Shown in pieces: positions 43,617 to 52,200 of a stretch of DNA of 64,000 nt. The stretch comes from Prochlorococcus sp. MIT 1307 (GTDB lineage: Bacteria > Cyanobacteriota > Cyanobacteriia > PCC-6307 > Cyanobiaceae), in NCBI RefSeq assembly GCF_034092395.1, contig NZ_CP139301.1:558001-622000 (forward strand), read 5' to 3'. The notes beneath the pieces are model-generated. The model was given only the letters and a program-made list of their open reading frames with translations. It searched no databases and was not told the DNA's origin. Positions within the stretch are counted from its first letter, which is position 1. Every line of letters begins with the position of its first letter. The translations under genes and the position numbers were made by a program.

Positions 43617-43748
43617 TTAGTAATGCGGAGGCTTTGACTCTTCTCGAGGGAAGTAATCACGATCTTCGTCATCTGGGTCTCTATTCCTTAGATCTTCCTC
43701 TACTTCGTCATAGGAGTCATCATCAAAGTTTCTTTCTGGATAAGGCAT
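43617..43748 (-). CDS. Acidic mini-protein, 43 aa, copy 2
   Basis: Same length as copy 1, MPYPERNFDDDSYDEVEED then RNRDPDDEDRDYFP. A good purine-rich ribosome site (AAGGAG) precedes the ATG. It lies six bases before the second exported nuclease. Changes from copy 1 keep the charge. Confidence 0.55.
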   Translation of the reverse strand: MPYPERNFDDDSYDEVEEDLRNRDPDDEDRDYFPREESKPPHY

Positions 43749-43895
43749 TGGAGTACTCCTTCCAGCAAGAAAGAGCAATTTAATTTCTTTCCCATTATTA
43801 GTTTTAAATTTTTACTAACCAGATATAGATAGCAGGGCATGGAAAGTAATAGATCATTGAAAACCTAATAATCAGAAAACCACCTCGCAAAGTTT

Positions 43896-45182
43896 CTAGT
43901 AAGAAAGGTCATCACCTATTGATTTTAAAAATGAATCGCTTTCTTCAGGAGTCATACCCTGCATTAGCTTTAGAATTTCATCAATTGTTTCCTCAAATTC
44001 AATATATGGATTTTTTTCATCAGTACAAACTCCATAGTAAAAGTGAGCACCGTCTTTTGTCTCACTTGCTATTTTAAGATCTCTACACATGCCTTTTTGA
44101 TCATTGATTTTTGCCTTTGCATATGCACGATATAGGTAAGCTTCATAATAATAATTAGTAAATTTCTTGGCATAAATATTAATTGCTCTAGAATATTCTG
44201 TTATTGAATCCCTGTATCTACCTAGCTTCAACTTAGCATTGCCACGGTCAAGATAACCCCGATAATATGAATCATATTTTCTTATTGACTTAGTTTGCTT
44301 TTGAATATCCTTCTTTGCTTGATCTCTTTTGGACTTGTCAGTTTCTTCTTTTATGCCATTAAGATCATTCCACTTTATTAACATCTTTTTGATTTCAGGG
44401 TTCCTTCTTTCTTCTTCTCTTTTCCTTCTTTCTTCTTCTCTTTTCCTTCTTTCTTCTTCTCTTTTCTTTTTTTCTTCTCTAAACTCTTCTCTTTCACTTG
44501 CAACTTTTATTTTTCTTTTCACTATATCTGGAATTTTGTAATCAATACTTGCATATTCTCCAAAAGTCTGAAAATATTCAATTTCAATATCAGAGCCAGA
44601 TGTAATTCTGATGGTATTATATTTACTTCCACTGCCATTATAATTTCCTTTTATAGAAGCATTTAACTCATGTATACGGTCTAAACGTAAATCCTTACCT
44701 TTTCTGTGGATAATCCTGATATTTCTATATATTGAATTAGTACATCTAGAATAAGTATTTTTTGAACTGTATTCTGTTTTATTTTGACTTGCAACTAGCT
44801 TGCATTCTTCTTCTATCTCAGCTTTATATGGTCTAATTGGATCATTAATAATTGAATTAGCGACCAATGCAATTGGCACTGTTACCAGTAACAATTTAAA
44901 GTATCTATTTCTAATAACCTTATTCGCTTTTGTTCCAATTCTATTAACTTGATCATCTGATAAAATAGACTGCTTTTCTAATAATTCTCTACCAACATTG
45001 CTTAGACTTTTGCCTACAGGAGCAAGAGTTTTATAAGCGCTATCTTTAACTCTTTGAACAAAGATAAATTTGCTTCTAATGTATGTCTTACCTCCACAAA
45101 AATCACACTTAATACTTGAAGAAACTTCATCCCATACGATTGGAGCCCCGCATATATCACATTTTTTTGGGATGTTTTTCAT
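43896..45182 (-). CDS. Zinc-ribbon / transmembrane / TPR protein (paralogue 4)
   Basis: A 428-residue protein starting MKNIPKKCDICGAPIVW with CDFCGG, the shared linker RVKDSAYKTLAPVGKSLS, a hydrophobic helix (LLLVTVPIALVANSII) and NDPIRPYKAEI. Residues about 235-265 are a repeated charged helix (EERRKREEERRKREEERR) encoded by an imperfect 24-base DNA repeat. C-terminal TPR-like units follow (GRYRDSITEYSRAINIYAK). First gene of the minus-strand cargo operon. Function unknown. Confidence 0.7.
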   Translation of the reverse strand: MKNIPKKCDICGAPIVWDEVSSSIKCDFCGGKTYIRSKFIFVQRVKDSAYKTLAPVGKSLSNVGRELLEKQSILSDDQVNRIGTKANKVIRNRYFKLLLVTVPIALVANSIINDPIRPYKAEIEEECKLVASQNKTEYSSKNTYSRCTNSIYRNIRIIHRKGKDLRLDRIHELNASIKGNYNGSGSKYNTIRITSGSDIEIEYFQTFGEYASIDYKIPDIVKRKIKVASEREEFREEKKKREEERRKREEERRKREEERRNPEIKKMLIKWNDLNGIKEETDKSKRDQAKKDIQKQTKSIRKYDSYYRGYLDRGNAKLKLGRYRDSITEYSRAINIYAKKFTNYYYEAYLYRAYAKAKINDQKGMCRDLKIASETKDGAHFYYGVCTDEKNPYIEFEETIDEILKLMQGMTPEESDSFLKSIGDDLSY

Positions 45183-45281
45183 CTAGTCAGAGACGTCAGA
45201 GGAAGAAACAATCTGAGCAGGATTTGAGCATGACTTTAATGGGAGGGGCGATCCTGTTCCCCATGGCTCCATATCTCTTGT

Positions 45282-46400
45282 CTATTTCCTTAGGTCCGCA
45301 GCAGCTTTGATGGCGTCTATCTCTGCATAAGTGCTGTTATAAGTCCTGTAGTGAACTTCCAAGCTGTGCCCCATGGACTTGGATGAATGACGTGCATCTA
45401 GTTGCCTACCAATAGACCTGATTCCCCAGTAGTGACGCATATCCACCAAATCAAATTCACAGGCAGAGTTTCTTTGCCACCATTTGCGCCAAGCCTCTAC
45501 AAATTTCTTTCCCTGAACTGCGTCATATGGCTTTTCTTCTAAGTTCCATTCCCAATCTCGTCTGACCTTATATATCTCCCATCTATCAATTAATGGATCG
45601 GGGTCATAGACATTTTCTTCGATACCTAGCGCAAGAGGGAACTTCTCATGCTTGGCTTTGGCCTTTGGACAATTAATCGCAAACGCAGTTCCGTTTTTCC
45701 GAGGCAGCAAAGTAAAAGCTTCGACGGGCCTAGTTCCATAAACAAACTGAGCTGCTGTCAGCCACCCGAAACGAGAATCTGTATAGAGCCGATCAATAGC
45801 TTCAACCACTGCATTCTCATCAAATCTCGTTCTCTGCTTTGCCTGATACTTACCTCTTATCTTGTCTAATTCCTTTAGTTCGCCTTCAGCAAAAAATAAT
45901 TTGCTCATCCTTTTGTAGACCTTGCACATCTCAAGCCTTTTCCTCGTATCAGGCTCACTGTTCATATTGATAGTCACGACCAAGTCATTCACAGACAAAG
46001 GCAGATCTTCTATTGATTTGAGCTTGTGCAATTCCGATTGATACCTTTTCAAGGTTCTCTCTGTTTCTGAAGTCCTCTTCTTTCCTTCCCAATAGTCTCT
46101 TTCAAATGCTGCTATTGCATTCGCGAAGGTTGGTTGATCTCTTACCTCTAGATGCTGCCAAGGAAAAGTTTCAGGTAAGCAATTTAGTTTTCTATAAATC
46201 CGAGCAAAGTCATGGATTCGATCTCTAATTAATTGAATATTTGAATCATACGCTTCAAGAGAAAGAGGAATTTCAACTCTTTTTTTTGCTCCATCTGAGT
46301 GGTAGAAAGTTCCTCTTATATAAAGAGACTTTTTTAATTGCCTTACAGACCCTTTAACTCCATGGCTCTTTAGTAAATCAGTAAGGCTGTCTAAGTCCAT
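45282..46400 (-). CDS. Tyrosine recombinase (integrase) of element III
   Basis: A 372-residue recombinase. The catalytic domain shows YGTRPVEAF (Arg I), KNGTAFAINCPKAKAK (Lys region), VDMRHYWGIRS (His/Arg box), KSMGHSLEVHY (His) and TYNSTY (nucleophile Tyr). The N-terminal GVKGSVRQLKKSLYIRG aligns with the other two integrases. It is transcribed away from the tRNA, with its start 235 bases from the intact tRNA-Ser. It should catalyse integration of element III in the anticodon arm. Shares about one third to one half of residues with its neighbours by eye. Confidence 0.88.
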   Translation of the reverse strand: MDLDSLTDLLKSHGVKGSVRQLKKSLYIRGTFYHSDGAKKRVEIPLSLEAYDSNIQLIRDRIHDFARIYRKLNCLPETFPWQHLEVRDQPTFANAIAAFERDYWEGKKRTSETERTLKRYQSELHKLKSIEDLPLSVNDLVVTINMNSEPDTRKRLEMCKVYKRMSKLFFAEGELKELDKIRGKYQAKQRTRFDENAVVEAIDRLYTDSRFGWLTAAQFVYGTRPVEAFTLLPRKNGTAFAINCPKAKAKHEKFPLALGIEENVYDPDPLIDRWEIYKVRRDWEWNLEEKPYDAVQGKKFVEAWRKWWQRNSACEFDLVDMRHYWGIRSIGRQLDARHSSKSMGHSLEVHYRTYNSTYAEIDAIKAAADLRK

Positions 46401-46451
46401 AGTGGGTAACGTTCCAAATCTCCCCCACTTCGAGAAGGCTCAGACAGGAAG

Positions 46452-46489
46452 ACCAGAGCAATTAGGTTACCCAAAAAGTTACCCAAAAA
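46452..46489. repeat. att half-site and tandem 12-base repeats upstream of element III integrase
   Basis: The minus strand reads GCTCTGGTCTTCC here, matching one arm of the tRNA anticodon stem. Next to it GTTACCCAAAAA is repeated exactly twice in tandem (46466 and 46478). GTTACCCA also occurs at 27126 near the left end and, inverted, at the integrase start (about 46391). Candidate arm-type integrase sites. Confidence 0.55.
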
Positions 46490-46505
46490 GGTCGCAACTC
46501 GCAAC

Positions 46506-46616
46506 GAATTTACGCGAACATCTTAAATGATTTCCGACAAGAAATAGGCCAAGCCCATTCACCCAAACCCTTTATCACTAGTGATTGCAAGCCAGTTGCT
46601 AGTATTGATCTGGCGA
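46506..46616 (+). repeat. tRNA-Ser 5' flank, copy C
   Basis: The flank next to the intact tRNA. It presumably holds the active tRNA promoter. Copies A and B are the displaced versions. Confidence 0.85.
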
Positions 46617-46635
46617 CGTTCGCGATCGTCCAATT

Positions 46636-46722
46636 GGAGGGGTGGTCGAGTGGTTGATGGCTCTGGTCTTGAAAACCAGCATGTCCGCAAGGGCATCGTG
46701 GGTTCGAATCCCACCCCCTCCG
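46636..46722 (+). tRNA. tRNA-Ser(UGA)
   Basis: A complete 87-base serine tRNA. The acceptor strand GGAGGGG pairs with CCCCTCC, with discriminator G. The anticodon stem CTGGT/ACCAG holds loop CTTGAAA with anticodon TGA. There is a long variable arm (CATGTCCGCAAGGGCATCG) as in class II tRNAs, and the T arm has GGTTCGAATCC. CCA is not encoded. Its 5' half derives from element III and its 3' half is the chromosomal original, by the repeat evidence. Confidence 0.97.
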
Positions 46723-46762
46723 TTTGCAAACACTAGAAAGTCATTGATACAACTTTTATCTG

Positions 46763-46787
46763 CCAGGTTAAGACGCCTGTTTTTTTA
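46763..46787 (+). terminator. tRNA-Ser terminator
   Basis: CAGG and CCTG form a short stem followed by an eight-T run, 40 bases after the tRNA. Confidence 0.6.
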
Positions 46788-46808
46788 TTGGGCCTACCTA
46801 GTCATAAA

Positions 46809-46820
46809 CGGTTAAAACCG
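46809..46820. promoter_or_regulatory. Perfect palindrome CGGTTAAAACCG
   Basis: A twelve-base dyad between the tRNA terminator and the integrase start of element IV, 35 bases before the ATG. Possible operator or recombinase accessory site. Confidence 0.35.
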
Positions 46821-46854
46821 GTAGCATTTAAGCCAAATTCATAAGCCATTTTTT

Positions 46855-48009
46855 ATGCCTGATGGCTCTGGTCTCCAGAACCAGCTACACGTAATCAATA
46901 ATAGGCTAAAGGCTCAAAATGCAGGTGTGGCAATCCAATTGAGGGGAAATTCACTTTGTCTTTCTGCAATCCTTCCATCTAAAATAGATGGTAGAGATCC
47001 TCATCAACAGAGAGTAAGAATCAAGCTCAAAGCAACCAAAGAAGGAATTGCAAGAGCACATAAACTTGCAATTAAGCTTGCAAGCGAAAAAGCATCAAAT
47101 GCTTTCAATTGGAAAGATTGGGAATTAGAGAAGCAAGGATTAACTATCAGGGCAAAAAGATCCAATAATTCAGTTGAAAAATGGGTAAAAAGATTCAAAC
47201 AAAATTGGTGGAATCATAGAGATATAAGAACTACAGCCCAGCAAACTCAAGCTGAAAGGACTTGGAATCGAATTAACTGGGAATTTAGAAGGATAGAAAA
47301 TCAACGAGCAACATTAACTATCAAGCTATTGGTAGCTATTGCTGAGACAACTGAAGCAGGGTCAAAAAGTAGAGCTGAGTTTTGTAAGCAAGCCAAGGCA
47401 CTTGCAAAATTTGCAGACCTCAGAGGTATCAAGGAACTTGAGGCCGTCACTACTAAATACAAACCCAAAGTAAGAGCACTCCCTGATGAGGAGACATTAT
47501 TTGAATTAGCCAAAACTCTCAGATATGAGGATCCTTTTGGATGGTGTTTTGCTGCATTAGTTACTTATGGATGCAGGGTGTCAGAAGTTTATTCACTTAA
47601 ACCAGACAAAGATGGGACTGCTCAAGTATTAGGAATCAAGCAGAAGGGTGAGCCACCTCAACCAAGAACAGCATTAGCCCTGCCTAGAGCTTATGTAGAA
47701 AGTCTTGACCTCTATAAAGTATCCAAACCAATTGAGATTGAGAGTGCAGAAGATTACAACTCACTCAAAGTCAAACAAGTAACTGACAGATTCGCTAAAT
47801 GGATAAAAAAGCATTGTGGACACATGAACCTGCAAGGGAAAGACCTTCGTCATAGTTGGGCTATTCGTTCAATTTTAGAAAGTGATATTGGCGATGTTCT
47901 TGCAGCAAAGAGTATGGGCCATGCAATTGGCATCCATCAGAAAACCTATTCAGCAGCTATAAACAAGCGCGATATGGCAAAAGCAGCCAAAAAACCAGAA
48001 AGGAATTAA
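46855..48009 (+). CDS. Tyrosine recombinase (integrase) of element IV
   Basis: A 384-residue recombinase. Catalytic landmarks are YGCRVSEVYSL (Arg I), LRHSWAIRS (His/Arg), KSMGHAIGIH (His) and KTYSAAI (Tyr). Its first codons, MPDGSGLQNQ, are encoded by a sequence that mimics the anticodon arm of tRNA-Ser (GGCTCTGGTCT ... AACCAGC). It is transcribed away from the tRNA on the opposite side from the element III integrase. It is more distant from the other two, mainly in the core-binding domain. Confidence 0.88.
   Translation: MPDGSGLQNQLHVINNRLKAQNAGVAIQLRGNSLCLSAILPSKIDGRDPHQQRVRIKLKATKEGIARAHKLAIKLASEKASNAFNWKDWELEKQGLTIRAKRSNNSVEKWVKRFKQNWWNHRDIRTTAQQTQAERTWNRINWEFRRIENQRATLTIKLLVAIAETTEAGSKSRAEFCKQAKALAKFADLRGIKELEAVTTKYKPKVRALPDEETLFELAKTLRYEDPFGWCFAALVTYGCRVSEVYSLKPDKDGTAQVLGIKQKGEPPQPRTALALPRAYVESLDLYKVSKPIEIESAEDYNSLKVKQVTDRFAKWIKKHCGHMNLQGKDLRHSWAIRSILESDIGDVLAAKSMGHAIGIHQKTYSAAINKRDMAKAAKKPERN
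46863..46884. other. tRNA-Ser anticodon-arm mimic inside integrase codons 3-10
   Basis: GATGGCTCTGGTCT is identical to the tRNA, and AACCAGC repeats the 3' stem, with a changed loop (CCAG in place of TGAA). It lies inside coding sequence right at the integrase start. Confidence 0.55.
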
Positions 48010-48020
48010 AGCTATTTCAG

Positions 48021-48179
48021 TTAGGCAGGACTACCTGCATAAGCAGGTACATAAACAGGTGATCCCAATCCACCACCATCTTGGTCGTCATCATCTTCTT
48101 CAAAGAAGCTGCTAAGCAGCCAGATAGCACCTAGAGCCAGCACAGAAGAAAAGCTGATTGCTACTAGATCGAAGCCCAC
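48021..48179 (-). CDS. Acidic membrane mini-protein, copy 3
   Basis: A 52-residue frame from GTG, same length as the other copies: membrane helix LVAISFSSVLALGAIWLLSS, acidic run FFEEDDDDQDGGG, tail GSPVYVPAYAGSP-type. Convergent with the element IV integrase, 12 bases between the stops, as in element II. Confidence 0.65.
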   Translation of the reverse strand: MGFDLVAISFSSVLALGAIWLLSSFFEEDDDDQDGGGLGSPVYVPAYAGSPA

Positions 48180-48220
48180 TGCTTAAAAATTAAATTCCAG
48201 TGAGCTTAATAGATTTCTGG

Positions 48221-48394
48221 TTAATTGGAAGATTCGGAATTCTCTACTTTTTCAGTGGATGCTTCCTGGTTGGCACCTTTCTTGGAAAACGGACAATCAC
48301 CACCTCCCCAAGCCAAAGCTGGACCTGCACTAACAGATAAAGCCAAAAACAATGGAAGAACTGCTTTCACTTTGATGCCAAAAATTTCAAGCAT
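48221..48394 (-). CDS. Secreted CPFSKK mini-protein, copy 3
   Basis: A 57-residue frame starting MLEIFGIKVKAVLPLFLALS, signal cleavage after ALA, mature WGGGDCPFSKKGANQEA. Upstream of and co-oriented with the acidic mini-protein. Third independent preservation of this two-gene unit. Confidence 0.65.
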   Translation of the reverse strand: MLEIFGIKVKAVLPLFLALSVSAGPALAWGGGDCPFSKKGANQEASTEKVENSESSN

Positions 48395-48545
48395 ACTAAT
48401 GAGTTTTTTCTTGCGTTGACAAGCCAGGCATTCATGAGCAGAACAAGCGTACTACTTTAAAGCTCATGGCTTCATCCTCTTCCCCGTATGCAGTTTTCAG
48501 CGCTGATGACTGGACGATTCCAGCGGCTCCTATTGGATTAGGTCA

Positions 48546-48740
48546 ATGTGTAAGAGTCAGGCCAAGAAAGCGATTCCAGTCAAACGCTTCAACGAAGAAT
48601 CCGAGTGGGACTATCTCGACCAAGGAGTGCTCAAAAAATCTTGTTCAGCTTGCGTTTGCATAACGTGCCAACACTTCAACTACTGCTGCGACAAACATTG
48701 CCGATCTTCTGACTTGCCACATCCAAGAAAGGTTGACTCT
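48546..48740 (+). pseudogene. Cys-rich mini-protein gene, copy 3 (frameshifted)
   Basis: Starts MCKSQAKKAIPVKRFNEESE and keeps CVCITCQHFNYCCDKHC, but two bases are missing shortly after the last cysteine relative to copy 1. The frame then ends in unrelated SSDLPHPRKVDSQL. The HGEHLTS segment is absent. Confidence 0.5.
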
Positions 48741-48758
48741 CAACTTTGAACACCTGGC

Positions 48759-49145
48759 TCAGTAAATTGCATTCTGATCATCTAGAAGTAAAAGATCATT
48801 AATAGGCTGAGTTAATTTTGTCCCTTTAAAGAAACCATTGCCGTCAAAACTATTTAGATAAGCCCTATCACCATCTACCAAAAAGAAAGTATAAAAACCT
48901 GGTTTCAATGAAAATTTAAAAATACCATTTTTGTTTGTGCTTGTTTCAATTATGCTAGAAGAAATCTGATTCAAAAGAATTCTTGGTTGTCCATTAATTG
49001 TTTTGACAGGGCCTGAAACTGCGATAACTTTTACTCCTTTCAATGTAATAGGTTTATCGATTGATTCTTTGATTCCTGTCATTTGATTGCCAGAAATTAT
49101 CTTCGCATAGCCTTTTACTGAAATGTATTCTAGATAATGAGCCAT
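48759..49145 (-). CDS. Small carboxypeptidase-regulatory-like protein
   Basis: About 128 residues from the ATG giving MAHYLEYISVKGYAK; a longer start at 49205 adds 20 hydrophobic residues. The body GVKVIAVSG ... STNKNGIFKFSLKPGFYTFF resembles a carboxypeptidase-regulatory (transthyretin-like) beta-sandwich. It lies 69 bases, or 9 with the longer start, after the giant protein gene on the same strand. It may be an accessory or co-secreted factor. Confidence 0.5.
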   Translation of the reverse strand: MAHYLEYISVKGYAKIISGNQMTGIKESIDKPITLKGVKVIAVSGPVKTINGQPRILLNQISSSIIETSTNKNGIFKFSLKPGFYTFFLVDGDRAYLNSFDGNGFFKGTKLTQPINDLLLLDDQNAIY

Positions 49146-49214
49146 TAAAAAATGGTTTGGATGAAAAGTAGTTAAGTGAAGCCCCAAAATTATAGAAATC
49201 GGCATTGATAATTT

Positions 49215-52200
49215 TTAGGCTCTCCAAGATCCTTTGATGTGATCTAAAAGATTTGAGATTGGATTAACTAGATCTCTTATAAGAGAGTTGGAATTAAAAA
49301 TGGAACCTTTATTTATCTGCATGGTTTTGTCTCTGGAGATATCAGAGATTATTGAAGGGTATAATTTATTTTTCTGTTGATTTTGAGGCTGCTGTAACTT
49401 TACGGTCTGCTCTTCGCCTGAAGATGCATCCTCATATTCCATAGAATAAAAACCATTGGCTTCTTGTGAGATTGAAATTGATTCTGTAAATTCAAGGTCA
49501 ACATGGATATTTTCATTTACTGCTTGAGCACTTAGTGCATTTGCTGAATTCGACCCTGAACCTGAGGAATTGTTCTTCTCAGTTGAATTTGTTCCCGACA
49601 TCATTATTAAGTCCTCAACTCTCTCTGAACTGAGACTCTTGTCATAACTTTTTAATAGTGCTGCTACTCCTGCTACATGAGGAGCGGCCATTGAAGTTCC
49701 ATTCCATCTTGTGTATCGATCACCTGGCAGTGCAGAGTAGACATTAACTCCAGGTGCAGTGATGTAATCCATGGTTGTATTACCAGCTCGGTCTGAGAAC
49801 CAAGCCATCTCTTTATTGATATCTACTGCACCTACGGCAATACCATAGTCAATTGCATATCTAGCTGGATAGCCTGGTTGAGAAGCAGCAGAGTTACCTG
49901 CAGCCATGACTGACACAACACCACTCTCACTTGCATATTTAGCAGCTTCCCAACCTTCTTGCATAAAACCTCCACCTCCTAATGAAAGGTTAATGACATC
50001 AGCTCCATTATTAATTGCGTAGTAAACACCTTTGAGTACATCACTTAAGTAGCCACTACCGTTATTATTAAGGACTCTAATAGGCATTATTTTTGCATTA
50101 TAAGCAACACCTGTAATACCTACTCCATCATTCGCACCTGCAATTGTTCCAGCAACATGAGTGCCATGTCCATGGCCGTCTTGGGCTATTGGGTCGTTGT
50201 CAACAAAGTCCCATCCTTGAACAATACGACCAGCGAATTCGCGATGACTGTAATCAATACCTGTATCTATAACTGCAACTGTAACTCCTTCCCCTGTTAC
50301 ACCTTTAAAGTCTCCAGTTCCCATCCAAACGTCCTTCGCATCAATCGCATCCAGTCCCCATAGATTTCCACCATCATCCGGTCGTGATTGCAGATCAATT
50401 CCTAGCAATCGTTCAAAGGCTCTTGCTGCACTGATATGGCCATAACCATCTGTAGAGTTAAATCCAGATTTCTTATGAGCGACAATTGAAAAGGATTGTG
50501 TTGCAGATGCATTACCACCATTGCCATCGGTGACGGTGTAGTTGAGATCAACTTTGCCGTTGTAATTAGCTGTTGGTTTAAAGGTCCAGGTGCCGTTGCC
50601 GTTATCCGATATAGAACCATTAGATGCTTTTAAGCCAGCAACCGAGAGGGTGTCGCCATCAACATCTGTGTATCCCTGTAGAAGATCGGTTGCCTTGATG
50701 GTGTAAGCAGTATCTTCTGTGCCGTTAGGAAGCTTGGCCTGGTCACCAGTAAGGATTGGTAGATCGTTAACCGCTGCTAAGGAGAAGGATTGCGTCGCAG
50801 ATGCATTACCACCATTGCCATCAGTGACGGTGTAGTTGAGATCAACTTTGCCGTTGTAATTAGCTGTTGGTTTAAAGGTCCAGGTACCGTTGCCGTTATC
50901 GGTTAAGGAACCATTAGAGGCTTTCAAGCCAGCCACTGAAAGGGTGTCACCCTCAACATCGGTGTATCCCTGGAGAAGGTCTGTTGCTTTAATCGTGTAA
51001 GAAGTATCTTCTGTGCCGTTAGGAAGCTTGGCTTTGTCACCAGTAAGGATTGGTAGATCGTTAACCGCTGCTAAGGAGAAGGATTGCGTCGCAGATGCAT
51101 TACCACCATTGCCATCAGTGACGGTGTAGTTGAGATCAACTTTGCCGTTGTAATTAGCTGTTGGTTTAAAGGTCCAGGTGCCGTTGCCGTTATCCGATAT
51201 AGAACCATTAGATGCTTTTAAGCCAGCCACTGAAAGGGTGTCACCATCAGCATCGGTGTACCCCTGAAGAAGGTCTGTTGCTTTAATCGTGTAAGCAGTA
51301 TCTTCTATGCCATTCGAAAGAACAGCTTTATCGCCAGTAAGGATTGGTAGATCGTTAACCGCTGCTAAGGAGAAGGATTGCGTCGCAGATGCATTGCCAC
51401 CATTGCCATCAGTGACGGTGTAGTTGAGATCAACTTTGCCCTTGTAATTAGCTGTTGGTTTAAAGGTCCAGGTGCCGTTGCCGTTATCGGTTAAGGAACC
51501 ATTAGAGGCTTTCAAGCCAGCCACTGAAAGGGTGTCACCCTCAACATCGGTGTATCCCTGGAGAAGGTCTGTTGCTTTAATCGTGTAAGCAGTATCTTCT
51601 GTGCCGTTAGGAAGCTTGGCTTTGTCACCAGTAAGGATTGGTAGATCGTTAACCGCTGCTAAGGAGAAGGATTGCGTCGCAGATGCATTACCACCATTGC
51701 CATCAGTGACGGTGTAGTTGAGATCAACTTTGCCGTTGTAATTAGCTGTTGGTTTAAAGGTCCAGGTGCCGTTGCCGTTATCCGATATAGAACCATTAGA
51801 TGCTTTTAAGCCAGCCACTGAAAGGGTGTCACCATCAGCATCGGTGTACCCCTGAAGAAGGTCTGTTGCTTTAATCGTGTAAGCAGTGTCTTCTGTTCCA
51901 TTTGAAAGAACAGCTTTATCACCAGTGAGGATTGGTAGATCGTTAACCGCTGCTAAGGAGAAGGATTGCGTCGCAGATGCATTACCACCATTGCCATCGG
52001 TGACAGTGTAGTTGAGATCAACTTTGCCGTTGTAATTAGCTGTTGGTTTAAAGGTCCAGGTGCCGTTGCCGTTATCGGTTAAGGAACCATTAGAGGCTTT
52101 CAAGCCAGCCACTGAAAGGGTGTCACCATCAGCATCGGTGTACCCCTGAAGAAGGTCTGTTGCTTTAATCGTGTAAGCAGTATCTTCTGTGCCGTTAGGA

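Larger units (their letters stand above)
27031..46677. mobile_element. Element III: tycheposon-like element with replication module
   Basis: Runs from the breakpoint in the tRNA 5' half to the matching point in the intact tRNA. The right end carries an integrase, tandem repeats, tRNA flank copy C and a functional tRNA 5' half, so integration rebuilt a complete tRNA. The left end carries an anticodon-arm mimic, an excisionase-like gene, prim-pol and helicase; the middle is cargo. No capsid, tail, large terminase, relaxase or transposase genes are seen. This matches the tycheposon class in Prochlorococcus as I know it. Confidence 0.8.
46855..48740. mobile_element. Element IV (left part): integrase and mini-gene cassette 3' of tRNA-Ser
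   Basis: An integrase starting 132 bases after the tRNA, followed by inverted copies of the acidic membrane mini-protein, secreted CPFSKK peptide and Cys-rich ORF. The arrangement mirrors element II across the tRNA. The right border is not visible; the secretion locus beyond may be cargo or chromosome. Confidence 0.55.
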
